Shown in pieces: positions 16,971 through 25,823 of a DNA stretch of 52,744 nt. The position numbers were made by a program, and so were the translations under genes. The notes below the pieces were generated by a model. It was given only the letters and a program-made list of their open reading frames with translations. It searched no databases and was not told where the DNA came from. Each line of letters starts with the position of its first letter. Positions within the stretch are counted from its first letter, which is position 1. Source of the DNA: Oscillospiraceae bacterium (GTDB lineage Bacteria; Bacillota; Clostridia; Oscillospirales; Acutalibacteraceae); the NCBI GenBank assembly GCA_015065585.1, contig SVQC01000007.1, forward strand, positions 1-52,744. Reading direction: 5' to 3'.

Positions 16971-18360
16971 AAAAAGTGAAGCAGCAATATTAAAAGAAAA
17001 GCTTTTTATAAGCAGGAAAAATCCTTTGATTAATGAGGCACAGTCTACAATTGACGAGGCTTTTGAATTTTCAAAAGGCTATAAAGAATTTTTAGACAAA
17101 GCCAAAACCGAACGCGAGGCTGTAAACGTAGCCTTAGCTTTAGCAGAGGAAAATGGCTTTGTGCCTTTTGAAAATGGCAAAGAGTATAAAGCAGGGGATA
17201 AGGTTTACTTTAATAATCGCGGTAAAGCGGTGGCTTTTGCGGTAATCGGTAAGGAAAAGGCAGAAAAGGGTGTTAATATTACTGCCGCCCATATTGATTC
17301 TCCCCGTCTTGACTTAAAGCCCAATCCTTTGTATGAGGAAATGGATTTGGCCCTTTTTAAAACTCACTATTACGGCGGAATTAAAAAATATCAGTGGACT
17401 GCCGTGCCTATGGCTTTACACGGAGTTTTTGTCAAGAAAAACGGTAGCGTAATAAACGTTTCAATAGGTGAAAAGGACGATGAGCCTAAGTTTATGGTAA
17501 ATGACCTTTTGCCACATTTAGCTCAGGAACAGTCAAAACGTACTTTATCTGACGGAATCAGAGGCGAAGAACTTAATGTTCTCGTAGGAAGTCTTCCTTT
17601 TAAAGACGATAAGGAAAGTAATCTCGTAAAGCTTAATATATTAAATATTCTTTTTGAAAAATACGGCGTTACCGAGCACGATTTTCTTTCTGCAGAGCTT
17701 TGCTGTGTTCCTGCTTCAAAGGCTTTTGATATTGGATTTGACCGTTCTATGATAGGCGCTTACGGTCAGGATGATAAGGTTTGCGCTTATCCTGCTCTTA
17801 TGGCTGTTTTTGATATATTAGTTCCCTCTAAAACCGCCATAGCCGTACTTGCCGATAAGGAAGAAATCGGTTCTGACGGTAATACGGGTCTTAATTCCGA
17901 TTTTCTTAAATACGTAATAAGCGATATTGCCAAAATGCAGGGCTGTGATGAGACGATTGCCATAAGAAATTCAAGATGTCTTTCTGCCGACGTTAATGCC
18001 GCTACTGACCCCACATTTCCGGAGGTTATGGAGAAAAATAACGCCAGCTATATAAACCGTGGCGTTTGCGTAACTAAATATACCGGCGCAAGAGGAAAGT
18101 CCTCTACTTCTGACGCTAATGCAGAATATGTTGCCGAAATAAGAGCTATGCTTGACGGCGCAGGTATCGTCTGGCAGACAGGAGAGCTTGGCAAGGTGGA
18201 TGCAGGCGGCGGCGGAACGGTTGCTATGTATATTGCAAACCTTGGTATTGAAGTTCTTGATTTAGGCGTTCCCGTACTTTCAATGCACGCTCCCGTCGAG
18301 GTTACTTCTAAATTCGATGTATATATGTGCTATAAAGCGATGTACGAATTCTGTAAATAA
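16963..18360 (+). CDS. M18 family aminopeptidase
   Basis: A 465-residue cytosolic zinc aminopeptidase. Metal-binding and catalytic motifs are recognisable: ITAAHIDSPRLDLKPNP (His and Asp of the metal site), LADKEEIGSDGNTGL (catalytic Glu pair), LSADVNAATDP, and the final VPVLSMHAPVEVTSKFD with the last metal His. Members form tetrahedral dodecamers and trim small peptides. The start at 16963 overlaps coaE. It is the last gene of the operon; a bidirectional terminator follows at once. Confidence 0.93.
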   Translation: MCEKSEAAILKEKLFISRKNPLINEAQSTIDEAFEFSKGYKEFLDKAKTEREAVNVALALAEENGFVPFENGKEYKAGDKVYFNNRGKAVAFAVIGKEKAEKGVNITAAHIDSPRLDLKPNPLYEEMDLALFKTHYYGGIKKYQWTAVPMALHGVFVKKNGSVINVSIGEKDDEPKFMVNDLLPHLAQEQSKRTLSDGIRGEELNVLVGSLPFKDDKESNLVKLNILNILFEKYGVTEHDFLSAELCCVPASKAFDIGFDRSMIGAYGQDDKVCAYPALMAVFDILVPSKTAIAVLADKEEIGSDGNTGLNSDFLKYVISDIAKMQGCDETIAIRNSRCLSADVNAATDPTFPEVMEKNNASYINRGVCVTKYTGARGKSSTSDANAEYVAEIRAMLDGAGIVWQTGELGKVDAGGGGTVAMYIANLGIEVLDLGVPVLSMHAPVEVTSKFDVYMCYKAMYEFCK

Positions 18361-18365
18361 ATAGA

Positions 18366-18390
18366 AAGTCCCTTTTTAAAAAAGGGACTT
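18366..18390. terminator. Bidirectional terminator between aminopeptidase and ung
   Basis: AAGTCCC and GGGACTT arms extended by T/A pairs, with T runs on both strands, between two converging genes. Confidence 0.88.
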
Positions 18391-18393
18391 TTT

Positions 18394-19062
18394 TCAGTCT
18401 ATCTGCCAGTCAATAGGGGTATGACCTTGTGAAATGAGAATTTCGTTTGTTTTGGAAAAATGCTTGCAACCGAAAAATCCGCGGTAAGCCGACAGAGGAC
18501 TTGGATGCACACTGGTTAATTTTATATGTATTGGATTGTTTATTATCTGCGCCTTGGCTTTGGCAGGCGAACCCCAAAGTAAAAAGACAACGGGGGTATC
18601 CTTCTTATTTATTTCGCTTATAACGCGGTCGGTAAAGGTTTCCCAACCCATACCTTTATGAGAGTTTGCTTTGCCTCTTTCCACGGTTAAAACGGTATTA
18701 AGCATCAGTACACCCTGTTTTGCCCATTTAATAAGCTCTCCATGGTTTGGAATTTTAAAATCTATATCGTCGTGCAATTCCTTATAAATATTAACAAGAG
18801 AGGGTGGCGGTGGGTTGCCTTTTAATACCGAAAAACAAAGACCGTGGGCTTGGTTAGGCTCATGATATGGGTCCTGGCCTAAAATTACAACCTTAGTATC
18901 TTTAAAAGAACAATATTTAAGGGCATTAAAAATATTGTACATATCAGGGTATATAGTTTTAGTACTATATTCCTTTTTTAAAAAGGAACGAAGCTTAATA
19001 TAATATGGCTTTTCAAATTCGTCCTTCAAAATATTATCCCAGTCGTTTCCAAAGGTTATCAT
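18394..19062 (-). CDS. ung: Uracil-DNA glycosylase
   Basis: Family 1 UDG, 222 residues, removing uracil from DNA. The water-activating motif is GQDPYHEP with catalytic D64, the uracil pocket includes [12 protein letters not shown], and the Leu loop is [17 protein letters not shown] with the conserved His near residue 187. Length is normal. The gene converges on the aminopeptidase and is divergent from degV. Confidence 0.97.
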   Translation of the reverse strand: MITFGNDWDNILKDEFEKPYYIKLRSFLKKEYSTKTIYPDMYNIFNALKYCSFKDTKVVILGQDPYHEPNQAHGLCFSVLKGNPPPPSLVNIYKELHDDIDFKIPNHGELIKWAKQGVLMLNTVLTVERGKANSHKGMGWETFTDRVISEINKKDTPVVFLLWGSPAKAKAQIINNPIHIKLTSVHPSPLSAYRGFFGCKHFSKTNEILISQGHTPIDWQID

Positions 19063-19126
19063 AGTATCACCTTCCAGGGTTTATAGTATCATAAATTGCC
19101 GAAAAAAGCAATAAATAAGCCGAATT

Positions 19127-19208
19127 CTACTGTCGGTAGAGTGACATTTTTTACAGTAGAGTTACGAAATCTTTCTGTAGATAAAAACTTTACAACGGTA
19201 GGTTGTAA
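19127..19208 (+). promoter_or_regulatory. Palindromes in the ung-degV divergent region
   Basis: A clean palindrome TTACAAC-GGTAG-GTTGTAA occupies 19190-19208, and CTACTGT (19127) is the inverse of ACAGTAG (19153). Both look like operator sites upstream of degV. I could not place a convincing -35/-10 pair here. The Shine-Dalgarno AAGGAG is just before the degV ATG. Confidence 0.5.
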
Positions 19209-19264
19209 TAACAGGCTTAAAAGGGTATCATAGGTCGTAGCAAGAAACCTAAGGAGACGATTGT

Positions 19265-20152
19265 ATGAACGAATTTATACTCAGCGGTTCTTCAACTGCA
19301 GATATAAGTAAAGAACATTTTGATAAAAGAAATATAAAGTATGTATCTTTTAAATATTCCCTCGGCGATAAGGTTTACGCCGATGATTTAGGACAGAGTA
19401 TTTCCTATAAGGATTTTTATAAGAGAATGGTGGATGGAGAGGAAACAAAAACCTCTCAGGTAAATGTTGATGAATATATCGAATATTTTAAAAAGTTTTT
19501 AGGCGAAGGCAAAGATGTTCTTCATATAGAGCTTTCTTCGGGTATTTCGGGAAGTTACAATTCCGCGCGTAATGCGGCTGAAATATTAAAAGAAGAATTT
19601 CCCGACAGAAAACTTTATATTGTGGATTCTCTTGGTGCCTCGTCTGGCTTCGGTCTTATTCTTGATAAACTTGCCGACCTTAGAGACGAGGGAAAGAATA
19701 TTGATGAAATTAAGGATTGGATTGAGGAAAATCGCCTTAATCTTCACCATTGGTTCTTTTCTACCGACCTTACTTTTTTTATTAAAGGTGGCAGAGTTTC
19801 AAAGGTAGCGGGTTTTTTTGGCGGAATGCTCGGCATTTGTCCGCTTCTTAATATGAATTTTTCAGGAAAACTTATTCCAAGAGAAAAAATCCGTTCCAAG
19901 CGTAAGGTAATTGAGGCTATTGTTGATAAAATGGAAAAATACGCTAAAGGCGGACTTTCTTACAGTGATAAATGCTATATTTGTCAGTCTGACTGCTTAG
20001 AGGACGCTCAGATGGTAAAAGAGTTGGTTGAAGCCAGATTTAAAAAGCTTAACGGCGAAGTAGAAATTAACTGGATAGGTACAACTATAGGCAGTCATAC
20101 CGGTCCCGGCACAGTAGCGCTCTTCTTCTGGGGAGATAAACGAGAAAATTAG
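19265..20152 (+). CDS. DegV family fatty-acid-binding protein
   Basis: A 295-residue DegV protein. The family binds a long-chain fatty acid between two domains; FakB proteins deliver it to the kinase FakA. The N-terminal domain has ILSGSSTADIS and the TSQVNVDEYIEYF segment, then IELSSGISGSYNSARNAA; the C-terminal half shows FFIKGGRVSKVAGFFG and ends IGSHTGPGTVALFFWG. No fakA is in the window. The ATG at 19265 follows AAGGAG. The gene stands alone with a terminator shared with glyA. Confidence 0.93.
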   Translation: MNEFILSGSSTADISKEHFDKRNIKYVSFKYSLGDKVYADDLGQSISYKDFYKRMVDGEETKTSQVNVDEYIEYFKKFLGEGKDVLHIELSSGISGSYNSARNAAEILKEEFPDRKLYIVDSLGASSGFGLILDKLADLRDEGKNIDEIKDWIEENRLNLHHWFFSTDLTFFIKGGRVSKVAGFFGGMLGICPLLNMNFSGKLIPREKIRSKRKVIEAIVDKMEKYAKGGLSYSDKCYICQSDCLEDAQMVKELVEARFKKLNGEVEINWIGTTIGSHTGPGTVALFFWGDKREN

Positions 20153-20154
20153 AA

Positions 20155-20186
20155 AAAGAGGACTTTCCATTTGGTAAGTCCTCTTT
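20155..20186. terminator. Bidirectional terminator between degV and glyA
   Basis: AAAGAGGACTT pairs with AAGTCCTCTTT around a 10-base loop, between converging genes. Confidence 0.88.
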
Positions 20187-20190
20187 AAAT

Positions 20191-21426
20191 TTATTCGTAG
20201 ATAGGGAATTGTTTACAAAGCTCAATAACTTCGGCAGTAACCTTTTCTTTGCTGTTTTCAAAGTCGGTAGCAATAAGATAAAGCCAATTAGCTATTTTTT
20301 TCATTTCTGCGTCCTTAAAGCCTCTGGTGGTTACGGCAGGAGTGCCGATTCTAAGACCGCTTGTTACAAAAGGACTTTGTGGGTCGGCAGGAATAGTGTT
20401 TTTGTTTGCGGTGATATGAACTTCGTCAAGCATATGTTCAAATTCTTTACCCGTGAGATTCATATTTCTAAGGTCTAAAAGCATAAGGTGGTTATCGGTA
20501 CCGCCGGATACTATGTTAAATCCTTTTTCTTTCAATTCACGTGCAAGACAGTCGGCATTTTTGATAATCTGTTTCTGATATTCCTTGAATCCCTCGGTTA
20601 ATGCTTCACCGAGAGCTACAGCCTTTGCGGCAATAATGTGCATTAAAGGACCGCCTTGAATTCCGGGGAATATAGCCTTGTCAATCTGTTTTGCATATTT
20701 TTCTTTGCAGAGAATAAGTCCGCCTCTGGGACCGCGTAAGGTTTTATGAGTGGTTGTTGTAACAACATCTGCATAGGGCACGGGGCTTTCGTGAAGACCG
20801 GCGGCAACAAGTCCTGCAATATGAGCCATATCAACAAGCAGATATGCTCCAACCTTGTCGGCGATTTCCTTAAAACGCTTAAAATCAATAGCTCTTGCAT
20901 AAGCAGAAGCGCCTGCAAGGATAAGCTTTGGTTTGTGTTGTAATGCGAGTTCTTCGACCTTATCGTAATCAATAGTCTGGGAGGTTTCGTCAACGCCGTA
21001 AGGAACGATATTGAAATATTTACCCGAAATATTTACGGGAGAGCCGTGAGATAAATGTCCTCCTTCGGAAAGATTCATAGAAAGAACGGTATCTCCGGTT
21101 TCAAGTAGTGCAAAAAATACAGCAAGGTTGGCACTTGCGCCTGAGTGAGGCTGAACATTAGCGTGTTCTGCACCAAAAAGTTTTTTGGCTCTTTCTCTTG
21201 CAATTTCTTCTACCTCGTCAACATAAACACATCCGCCGTAGTAACGCTTGGAAGGATAACCCTCGGCATATTTATTTGTAAGGGGAGTACCTGCTGCAAG
21301 AAGTACGGCCTCGCTTACAATATTTTCACTTGCAATAAGTTCAATGTTGTGAAGCTGACGTTCATTTTCTCTTTTTATAGAAGCGTAAACTTCACTGTCG
21401 AAATTTTCTAATTTGTCGTAAAACAT
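20191..21426 (-). CDS. glyA: Serine hydroxymethyltransferase
   Basis: A 411-residue PLP enzyme interconverting serine and glycine with tetrahydrofolate, the main source of one-carbon units. The PLP lysine lies in [38 protein letters not shown] and [13 protein letters not shown] are typical. Length is standard. AAAGAGGG stands before the ATG. It is monocistronic, with its own upstream region of 66 bases and a shared terminator. Confidence 0.97.
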   Translation of the reverse strand: MFYDKLENFDSEVYASIKRENERQLHNIELIASENIVSEAVLLAAGTPLTNKYAEGYPSKRYYGGCVYVDEVEEIARERAKKLFGAEHANVQPHSGASANLAVFFALLETGDTVLSMNLSEGGHLSHGSPVNISGKYFNIVPYGVDETSQTIDYDKVEELALQHKPKLILAGASAYARAIDFKRFKEIADKVGAYLLVDMAHIAGLVAAGLHESPVPYADVVTTTTHKTLRGPRGGLILCKEKYAKQIDKAIFPGIQGGPLMHIIAAKAVALGEALTEGFKEYQKQIIKNADCLARELKEKGFNIVSGGTDNHLMLLDLRNMNLTGKEFEHMLDEVHITANKNTIPADPQSPFVTSGLRIGTPAVTTRGFKDAEMKKIANWLYLIATDFENSKEKVTAEVIELCKQFPIYE

Positions 21427-21492
21427 CTTTTTCCCTCTTTCTTTATAGTCGTCTTAAATTTTAACATAATAAGTCAAAATTTGCAATATAAA

Positions 21493-22119
21493 TTATGCGG
21501 GTTCAAAATCACTTTTCGGGTGCATACATAAAGGACAAACCCAACTGTCAGGTAACTGCTCAAAAGGAACTTTTTCCTTTTCGTCATCATAAATAAATCC
21601 GCATATAGTACATACCCATTTTTTACCCTGACTTTTTTCTACTGTGGCTTTAGGCTTAATATTAGCGTGATAATAATCATAGGTGGCAGAGGGTACAGTA
21701 TTGACAGAAAGGGTTTCGGTAACCTCGGCAATAAAAAGAACGTGGGTGCCAAGGTCAACCTTGTCGGTAACCTTAGCCGAGATTACGGTGTTGGCAACAT
21801 CATTAATATAAATTATGCCGTTTTCCGTGCGGGGAAGATTGCCCTTTACCTTATCTGTGTCTCTGCCGCTTTTAAAACCATACTTTTCGAATATATCAAA
21901 TTTGGCATTTTCGTTTAATACCGAAATATTAAACAGTCCTGTTTTTACTATCATTTCGCAGGTGTAGTTTGCTTTGCTTATAGCAATGCTTATTTTAAGA
22001 GGAGAGGCAGTAACCTGTTGGGCAGTATTTATAATACAGCCGTTGTCCTTTTCGCCGTCTCTTGCGCTGAGCACATAAAGCCCGTAGGAAATGTTGTTTA
22101 AGTCTTTCTCGTTAATCAT
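21493..22119 (-). CDS. Flavin reductase-rubredoxin fusion (high-molecular-weight rubredoxin type)
   Basis: A 208-residue two-domain redox protein. Residues 1-155 are a flavin-reductase-like FMN domain ([42 protein letters not shown]). Residues about 165-208 are rubredoxin with CTICG and CPLC iron ligands. The architecture matches Hrb-like proteins of anaerobes, which take electrons from NAD(P)H or ferredoxin systems to flavodiiron oxygen or NO reductases. ATG at 22119 follows AGGAG; an upstream in-frame start lacks a ribosome site. No flavodiiron gene is in the window. Confidence 0.92.
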   Translation of the reverse strand: MINEKDLNNISYGLYVLSARDGEKDNGCIINTAQQVTASPLKISIAISKANYTCEMIVKTGLFNISVLNENAKFDIFEKYGFKSGRDTDKVKGNLPRTENGIIYINDVANTVISAKVTDKVDLGTHVLFIAEVTETLSVNTVPSATYDYYHANIKPKATVEKSQGKKWVCTICGFIYDDEKEKVPFEQLPDSWVCPLCMHPKSDFEPA

Positions 22120-22176
22120 AAAAAACTCCTTTAGTCTATGTCTGTTATAAATATAGTTTAACACTAAGTAGAACTA

Positions 22177-22205
22177 TTGACAATTATTATTTTTTAAATT
22201 ATCAT
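22177..22205 (+). promoter_or_regulatory. bioY promoter
   Basis: TTGACA (22177-22182), 17-base spacer, TATCAT (22200-22205). I see no clear BirA operator. Confidence 0.78.
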
Positions 22206-22231
22206 TAAAAATATGCAAAAGGAGGGATAAA

Positions 22232-22768
22232 ATGAAGAACAAAATGCTCTATAAAGTCTGTATAAGCGGTATTTTTGCCACAATCATTTGCGTTCTTTCT
22301 TTTGTTAACTTTCCTATTGGCGCTGTGCCGGTTACTTTAGCAACTTTAGGCATAATGATAGCAGGGGTGGTTTTATCTCCTTTGGAAGCGGTTATGGCGA
22401 CGGTAACCTATGTACTTATAGGACTTATAGGAATCCCTGTATTTTCGGGGGTCAGCGGCGGCATTGGAGTACTGCTTGGACCTACCGGAGGGTATATCTG
22501 GTCGTATCCTGTTTTTGCCTTAGTTATTTCCCTTAGCAATCTTATACGCAGTAAAACCAAGACTTTGGAAATTGTCGTTTTATTTGTTCTTTGCCTTCTG
22601 GGTACTGCTTTTTGTTATTTCTTAGGTGTGGCGCAGTATATAAATGTGTGTGATACTAATTTTTATACCGCCTTTGTTACTTGTGTTGTGCCGTTTATAC
22701 CTATTGATATTATAAAAATTACTGCGGCGGTATTTATAGGAAAGAAAATTAAAGATAAAATAATTTAA
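22232..22768 (+). CDS. bioY: Biotin transporter BioY (ECF S component)
   Basis: A 178-residue integral membrane protein, about six helices. BioY hallmarks are FPIGAVPVTLATLGIMIAG near residue 30, the LGPTGGYIWSYP motif near 88, and a final AVFIGKKIKDKI. BioY binds biotin and works with the shared EcfA/T energising module, which is not in the window. GGAGG lies seven bases upstream. The gene is alone between its promoter and a bidirectional terminator. Confidence 0.95.
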   Translation: MKNKMLYKVCISGIFATIICVLSFVNFPIGAVPVTLATLGIMIAGVVLSPLEAVMATVTYVLIGLIGIPVFSGVSGGIGVLLGPTGGYIWSYPVFALVISLSNLIRSKTKTLEIVVLFVLCLLGTAFCYFLGVAQYINVCDTNFYTAFVTCVVPFIPIDIIKITAAVFIGKKIKDKII

Positions 22769-22794
22769 AAGACTGTGATTAATTCACAGTCTTT
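22768..22794. terminator. Bidirectional terminator between bioY and nfnB
   Basis: An 11-bp stem AAAGACTGTGA with TCACAGTCTTT around TTAAT, between converging genes. Confidence 0.9.
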
Positions 22795-24176
22795 CCTTTT
22801 ATATATTCATCTATTGCTTTTGCAGCGGTTTTTCCTGCGCCCATAGCTGAAATTACGGTAGCAGCGCCCGTTACTGCATCACCGCCTGCGTAAACACCCT
22901 CTCTAGAGGTCAGACCGCTGTTTTCTTCAATAATAATACCGCCCCATTTATTAACTTCAAGACCCTCCGTGGTTGACTTTATAAGGGGGTTAGGTGAGGT
23001 GCCGATAGAAATTATAACAGTATCTGTATCAAGAATAAATTCGCTTCCTTTTATAGGTACGGGACTTCTTCTGCCTTTTTCATCGGGTTCTCCAAGCTCC
23101 ATTTTTATACATTTCATAGCTTTTACGAAACCGTTTTCATCACCTAAAATTTCTACCGGATTGTTAAGAAGCATAAATTCAACGCCTTCTTCGATAGCGT
23201 GCTCAACCTCTTCCTTTCGGGCGGGAAGTTCATCCATACTTCTTCTGTATACGATATAAACATTATCTGCACCAAGTCTAAGTGCAGTTCTTGCGGCGTC
23301 CATAGCTACGTTACCGCCGCCCACAACCGCTACGCTGCCGCCCTTCATAATAGGGGTAGAGGAGGTGCTGAGATAGGATTTCATAAGGTTGCTTCTGGTT
23401 AAAAATTCGTTTGCCGAGTAAACACCCTTGAGGGCTTCACCCTCAATTCCCATAAATTTGGGAAGTCCGGCGCCTGAACCGATAAATACTGCTTCAAAAC
23501 CGAGTTTGAAAAGCTCGTCGATGGTAAGGGTTTTGCCTATAATTACGTTAGTTACGATTTCTACACCAAGCTTTTCAAGGTTTTCTATTTCCTTTTTAAC
23601 TATATTCTTTGAAAGTCTGAATTCAGGAATGCCGTAAACCAGAACACCACCGGCTGTGTGGAGAGCTTCATAAACCGTAACGCTGTAACCTTTCCTTGCA
23701 AGGTCGCCGGCGCAGGTAAGTCCGGACGGACCGCTGCCAATTACGGCTACCTTATGATTATTAGGCTCTATGTTTAAGGTTAAGTCGGAGGAATGAGCAT
23801 TGTGCCAATCGGCAACGAATCTTTCGAGTCTGCCGATACCGACTGCCTCGCCCTTTATGCCTCTGACACATTTCGCCTCACACTGCTTTTCCTGAGGGCA
23901 AACTCTGCCGCAAACGGCGGGCAGGGAAGAAGATTTGCTTATGATTTCGTATGCGCCTTCAAAATCACATTCCTTTATTTTTTCAATAAAGGCGGGAATA
24001 TGAATGTTTACGGGACAGCCAGAAACACAGGGCATATTTTTACAGTTAAGACATCTTAGCGCCTCGTCTATTGCAGTATCCTTATCGTATCCCAAAGCTA
24101 CTTCGTTAAAGTTTTTAGCTCTGGCTTTAGCGTCCTGACATGGCATAGGATTTTTATAAGTTTTCATATTAGGCAT
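22779..24176 (-). CDS. NADPH-dependent oxidoreductase, GltD/NfnB-type large subunit
   Basis: A 465-residue iron-sulfur flavoprotein. Residues 35-110 carry two 4Fe-4S sites (CLNCKNMPCVSGCPV and VCGRVCPQEKQCEAKCVRG). FAD binding is VAVIGSGPSGLTCAGDLA, NADPH binding VAVVGGGNVAMDAARTALR, with the end GVYAGGDAVTGAATVI. Glutamate synthase small subunits have this fold, but no large subunit is near, and the adjacent NfnA-like gene indicates the electron-bifurcating NADH-dependent ferredoxin:NADP reductase. Two bases separate the genes. Confidence 0.92.
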   Translation of the reverse strand: MPNMKTYKNPMPCQDAKARAKNFNEVALGYDKDTAIDEALRCLNCKNMPCVSGCPVNIHIPAFIEKIKECDFEGAYEIISKSSSLPAVCGRVCPQEKQCEAKCVRGIKGEAVGIGRLERFVADWHNAHSSDLTLNIEPNNHKVAVIGSGPSGLTCAGDLARKGYSVTVYEALHTAGGVLVYGIPEFRLSKNIVKKEIENLEKLGVEIVTNVIIGKTLTIDELFKLGFEAVFIGSGAGLPKFMGIEGEALKGVYSANEFLTRSNLMKSYLSTSSTPIMKGGSVAVVGGGNVAMDAARTALRLGADNVYIVYRRSMDELPARKEEVEHAIEEGVEFMLLNNPVEILGDENGFVKAMKCIKMELGEPDEKGRRSPVPIKGSEFILDTDTVIISIGTSPNPLIKSTTEGLEVNKWGGIIIEENSGLTSREGVYAGGDAVTGAATVISAMGAGKTAAKAIDEYIKGKTVN

Positions 24177-24178
24177 AG

Positions 24179-25033
24179 TTACCGCGCCTCCTTTTTTAAG
24201 AGGTTGCAGGAATCTTCAAATGCGTGTTTTTCAAATTCCTTATACATACCGTTTCTGCTAATAGCCTCGTCAAAATCAACACAGTAGCCGTCAAAATCGG
24301 GTCCGTCAACACAGGCAAACTTAATTGTCCTTTCCCCACCTTCAGTAACGGTAAGCCGGCAACCGCCGCACATTCCCGTGCCGTCTATCATTATAGGATT
24401 CATAGAAACGGTACAGGGGATACCGTAGGGGCGTACAGCCTCTACAACAAATTTCATCATAACAAGAGGACCAATAGTAATAACCTCGTCAAATGCTTCA
24501 CCGTTTTCAAGCATATTTTTAAGAGGTATACAAACGTTACCCATCTCTCCGTAAGAACCGTCATCGGTCATAACAAAGGTTTTTTCTGAAGCCGCCTTAA
24601 ATTCATCTTCAAGAATAACAAGGTCTTTATTTCTGAAACCGATTATAGAGGTTACCTCGCAACCTTGTTCCTTAAGCTTTTCGGCAATAGGCAAAGCAAT
24701 GGCGCAACCAACACCGCCGCCGACGATACAAACCTTTTTTAAGTTTTCGGTTTTGGTTGGTACACCTAAAGGTCCGGCAAAATCTTCTATATATTCGCCC
24801 TTTTCCTTTTTGCTTAAAAGCAGGGTTGAAGCGCCAACGGTTTGGAAGATGATTTTTACGGTGCCTGCTTCACGATTAAAACCGGCAACCGTCAGAGGAA
24901 TGCGCTCACCGTTTTCGTCAACTCTTAAAATTATAAATTGACCCGCCTGTGCCTTGGCGGCAACGAGGGGGGCTTTGATATCCATCATCGTAACAAAGGG
25001 GTTTAATACCTTTTTATTTACTATTTCGTACAT
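24179..25033 (-). CDS. Ferredoxin-NADP reductase-like subunit, NfnA type
   Basis: A 284-residue subunit: N-terminal FAD-binding beta barrel (PLTVAGFNREAGTVKIIFQ), NAD-binding core (VCIVGGGVGCAIALPIAE), and a C-terminal 2Fe-2S site with GTGMCGGCRLTV, FACVDGP and the later GYCVDFDEA. This is the pattern of PyrK/NfnA proteins. With NfnB it balances NADH, NADPH and ferredoxin in the cytoplasm of anaerobes. A TTTACC-17-TATTAT pair on the minus strand near 25069-25097 is a likely promoter. Confidence 0.92.
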   Translation of the reverse strand: MYEIVNKKVLNPFVTMMDIKAPLVAAKAQAGQFIILRVDENGERIPLTVAGFNREAGTVKIIFQTVGASTLLLSKKEKGEYIEDFAGPLGVPTKTENLKKVCIVGGGVGCAIALPIAEKLKEQGCEVTSIIGFRNKDLVILEDEFKAASEKTFVMTDDGSYGEMGNVCIPLKNMLENGEAFDEVITIGPLVMMKFVVEAVRPYGIPCTVSMNPIMIDGTGMCGGCRLTVTEGGERTIKFACVDGPDFDGYCVDFDEAISRNGMYKEFEKHAFEDSCNLLKKEAR

Positions 25034-25187
25034 TTATTTCACCTTGAAATTAAAAGTAATATAAAATAATAATATCACATTTTTATTATTTGGTAAATAG
25101 AATTTTAAAAAAAGCATCAAAAAAAGCAAAAAACAGAAAAATACTTCGTAAAATATAAAAAATATATAAAAATTATGCACAAAGGTA

Positions 25188-25216
25188 TTGACAAATAGGC
25201 ATAAATGCACTATAAT
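25188..25216 (+). promoter_or_regulatory. Consensus promoter with no long gene behind it
   Basis: TTGACA (25188-25193), 17-base spacer, TATAAT (25211-25216), both hexamers perfect. The predicted transcript begins near 25223 and would reach the terminator at 25594. Confidence 0.9.
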
Positions 25217-25260
25217 AAAAACAGAAAAAAGAAAGGCGAACAGAAAGGTGGCTGATACCA

Positions 25261-25305
25261 ATGAGAATGGAAGCCGAACCTGTACAGAAAAACTTATCAC
25301 ACTGA
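25261..25305 (+). CDS. Possible 14-residue peptide
   Basis: ATG at 25261 is preceded by AAGGTGG at a spacing of eight and encodes MRMEAEPVQKNLSH. Its TGA leads straight into the 17-base motif GAAAGAGGTGAGTCCGA, also found before the two small ORFs at 5769 and 8439. It could be a leader or signalling peptide; the short length makes it uncertain. Confidence 0.35.
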   Translation: MRMEAEPVQKNLSH

Positions 25306-25593
25306 AAGAGGTGAGTCCGAAAAAGACCTAATTTCACATTAACCAACGCTTAAGACAAATTTAATATAAGTAAACTTTAAAAGGTTATATAAATTTTCTT
25401 AAATTTATTTTGTGAAACGCTTATCCGAAGAGGAATTCGGTGTATATAAAGATTATAAGCCTTAATTTTTAAAAATTTAAAACTTTTTGTAAAAACCTAA
25501 AAAAGATAGTTATGTAGGTGTGTTGCCCGTGTACAAATTTAAAAATTTAGAAATTTAATATATAAGGGTGTTACCAATGTACAGATAAATCTT

Positions 25594-25626
25594 CCCCGAT
25601 GCTTGTTAGCATCGGGGTTTTATTTT
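25594..25626 (+). terminator. Strong intrinsic terminator of the 25223 transcript
   Basis: CCCCGATGC pairs with GCATCGGGG around TTGTTA, followed by TTTTATTTT. Confidence 0.92.
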
Positions 25627-25697
25627 AACATAAGTGTATAAATTTTCTTATCGTACAAGCTTGTTATCTATAGGCTGAAAATAAAAAGGTTACAAAT

Positions 25698-25726
25698 TTG
25701 ACATTTTTAGCAACATGTGTTATACT
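25698..25726 (+). promoter_or_regulatory. Promoter of the CHAP/dockerin gene
   Basis: TTGACA (25698-25703), 17-base spacer, TATACT (25721-25726). A weak AAAATGC/GCGTTTT hairpin with a T run lies in the leader (about 25747-25780) and could attenuate transcription. Confidence 0.8.
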
Positions 25727-25823
25727 AATAAAATGAATGAGATAAAAATGCTCTAAACCCTTTATTTTGGGCGTTTTCTTATGACTTTGCAAAATACTCA
25801 GTATAATAAAACGAGGACAGTTA

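Larger units (their letters stand above)
25223..25626 (+). ncRNA. Candidate RNA of about 400 nt, unrecognised
   Basis: Bounded by a perfect promoter and a strong intrinsic terminator, this stretch has no ORF above 60 codons. It holds a 14-codon ORF near its 5' end, a CCGAA/TTCGG hairpin around 25426-25440, A/T-rich segments with repeated AAATTTAAAAATTTA pieces, and two related blocks near the 3' end (GGTGTGTTGCCCGTGTACA and GGGTGTTACCAATGTACA). I could not match it to RNase P, tmRNA, 6S or a known riboswitch class. It may be a regulatory RNA or a short peptide mRNA. Confidence 0.55.

Noticed and set aside
25223-25626. RNase P RNA, because of GAGGTGAGTCCG
   Set aside because: The match to GAGGAAAGTCC is partial and the ACAGAA partner region is not in the right order or distance.
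25223-25626. Riboswitch controlling the CHAP/dockerin gene
   Set aside because: The terminator is followed by a separate consensus promoter for that gene, and none of the c-di-GMP or c-di-AMP aptamer cores is visible.
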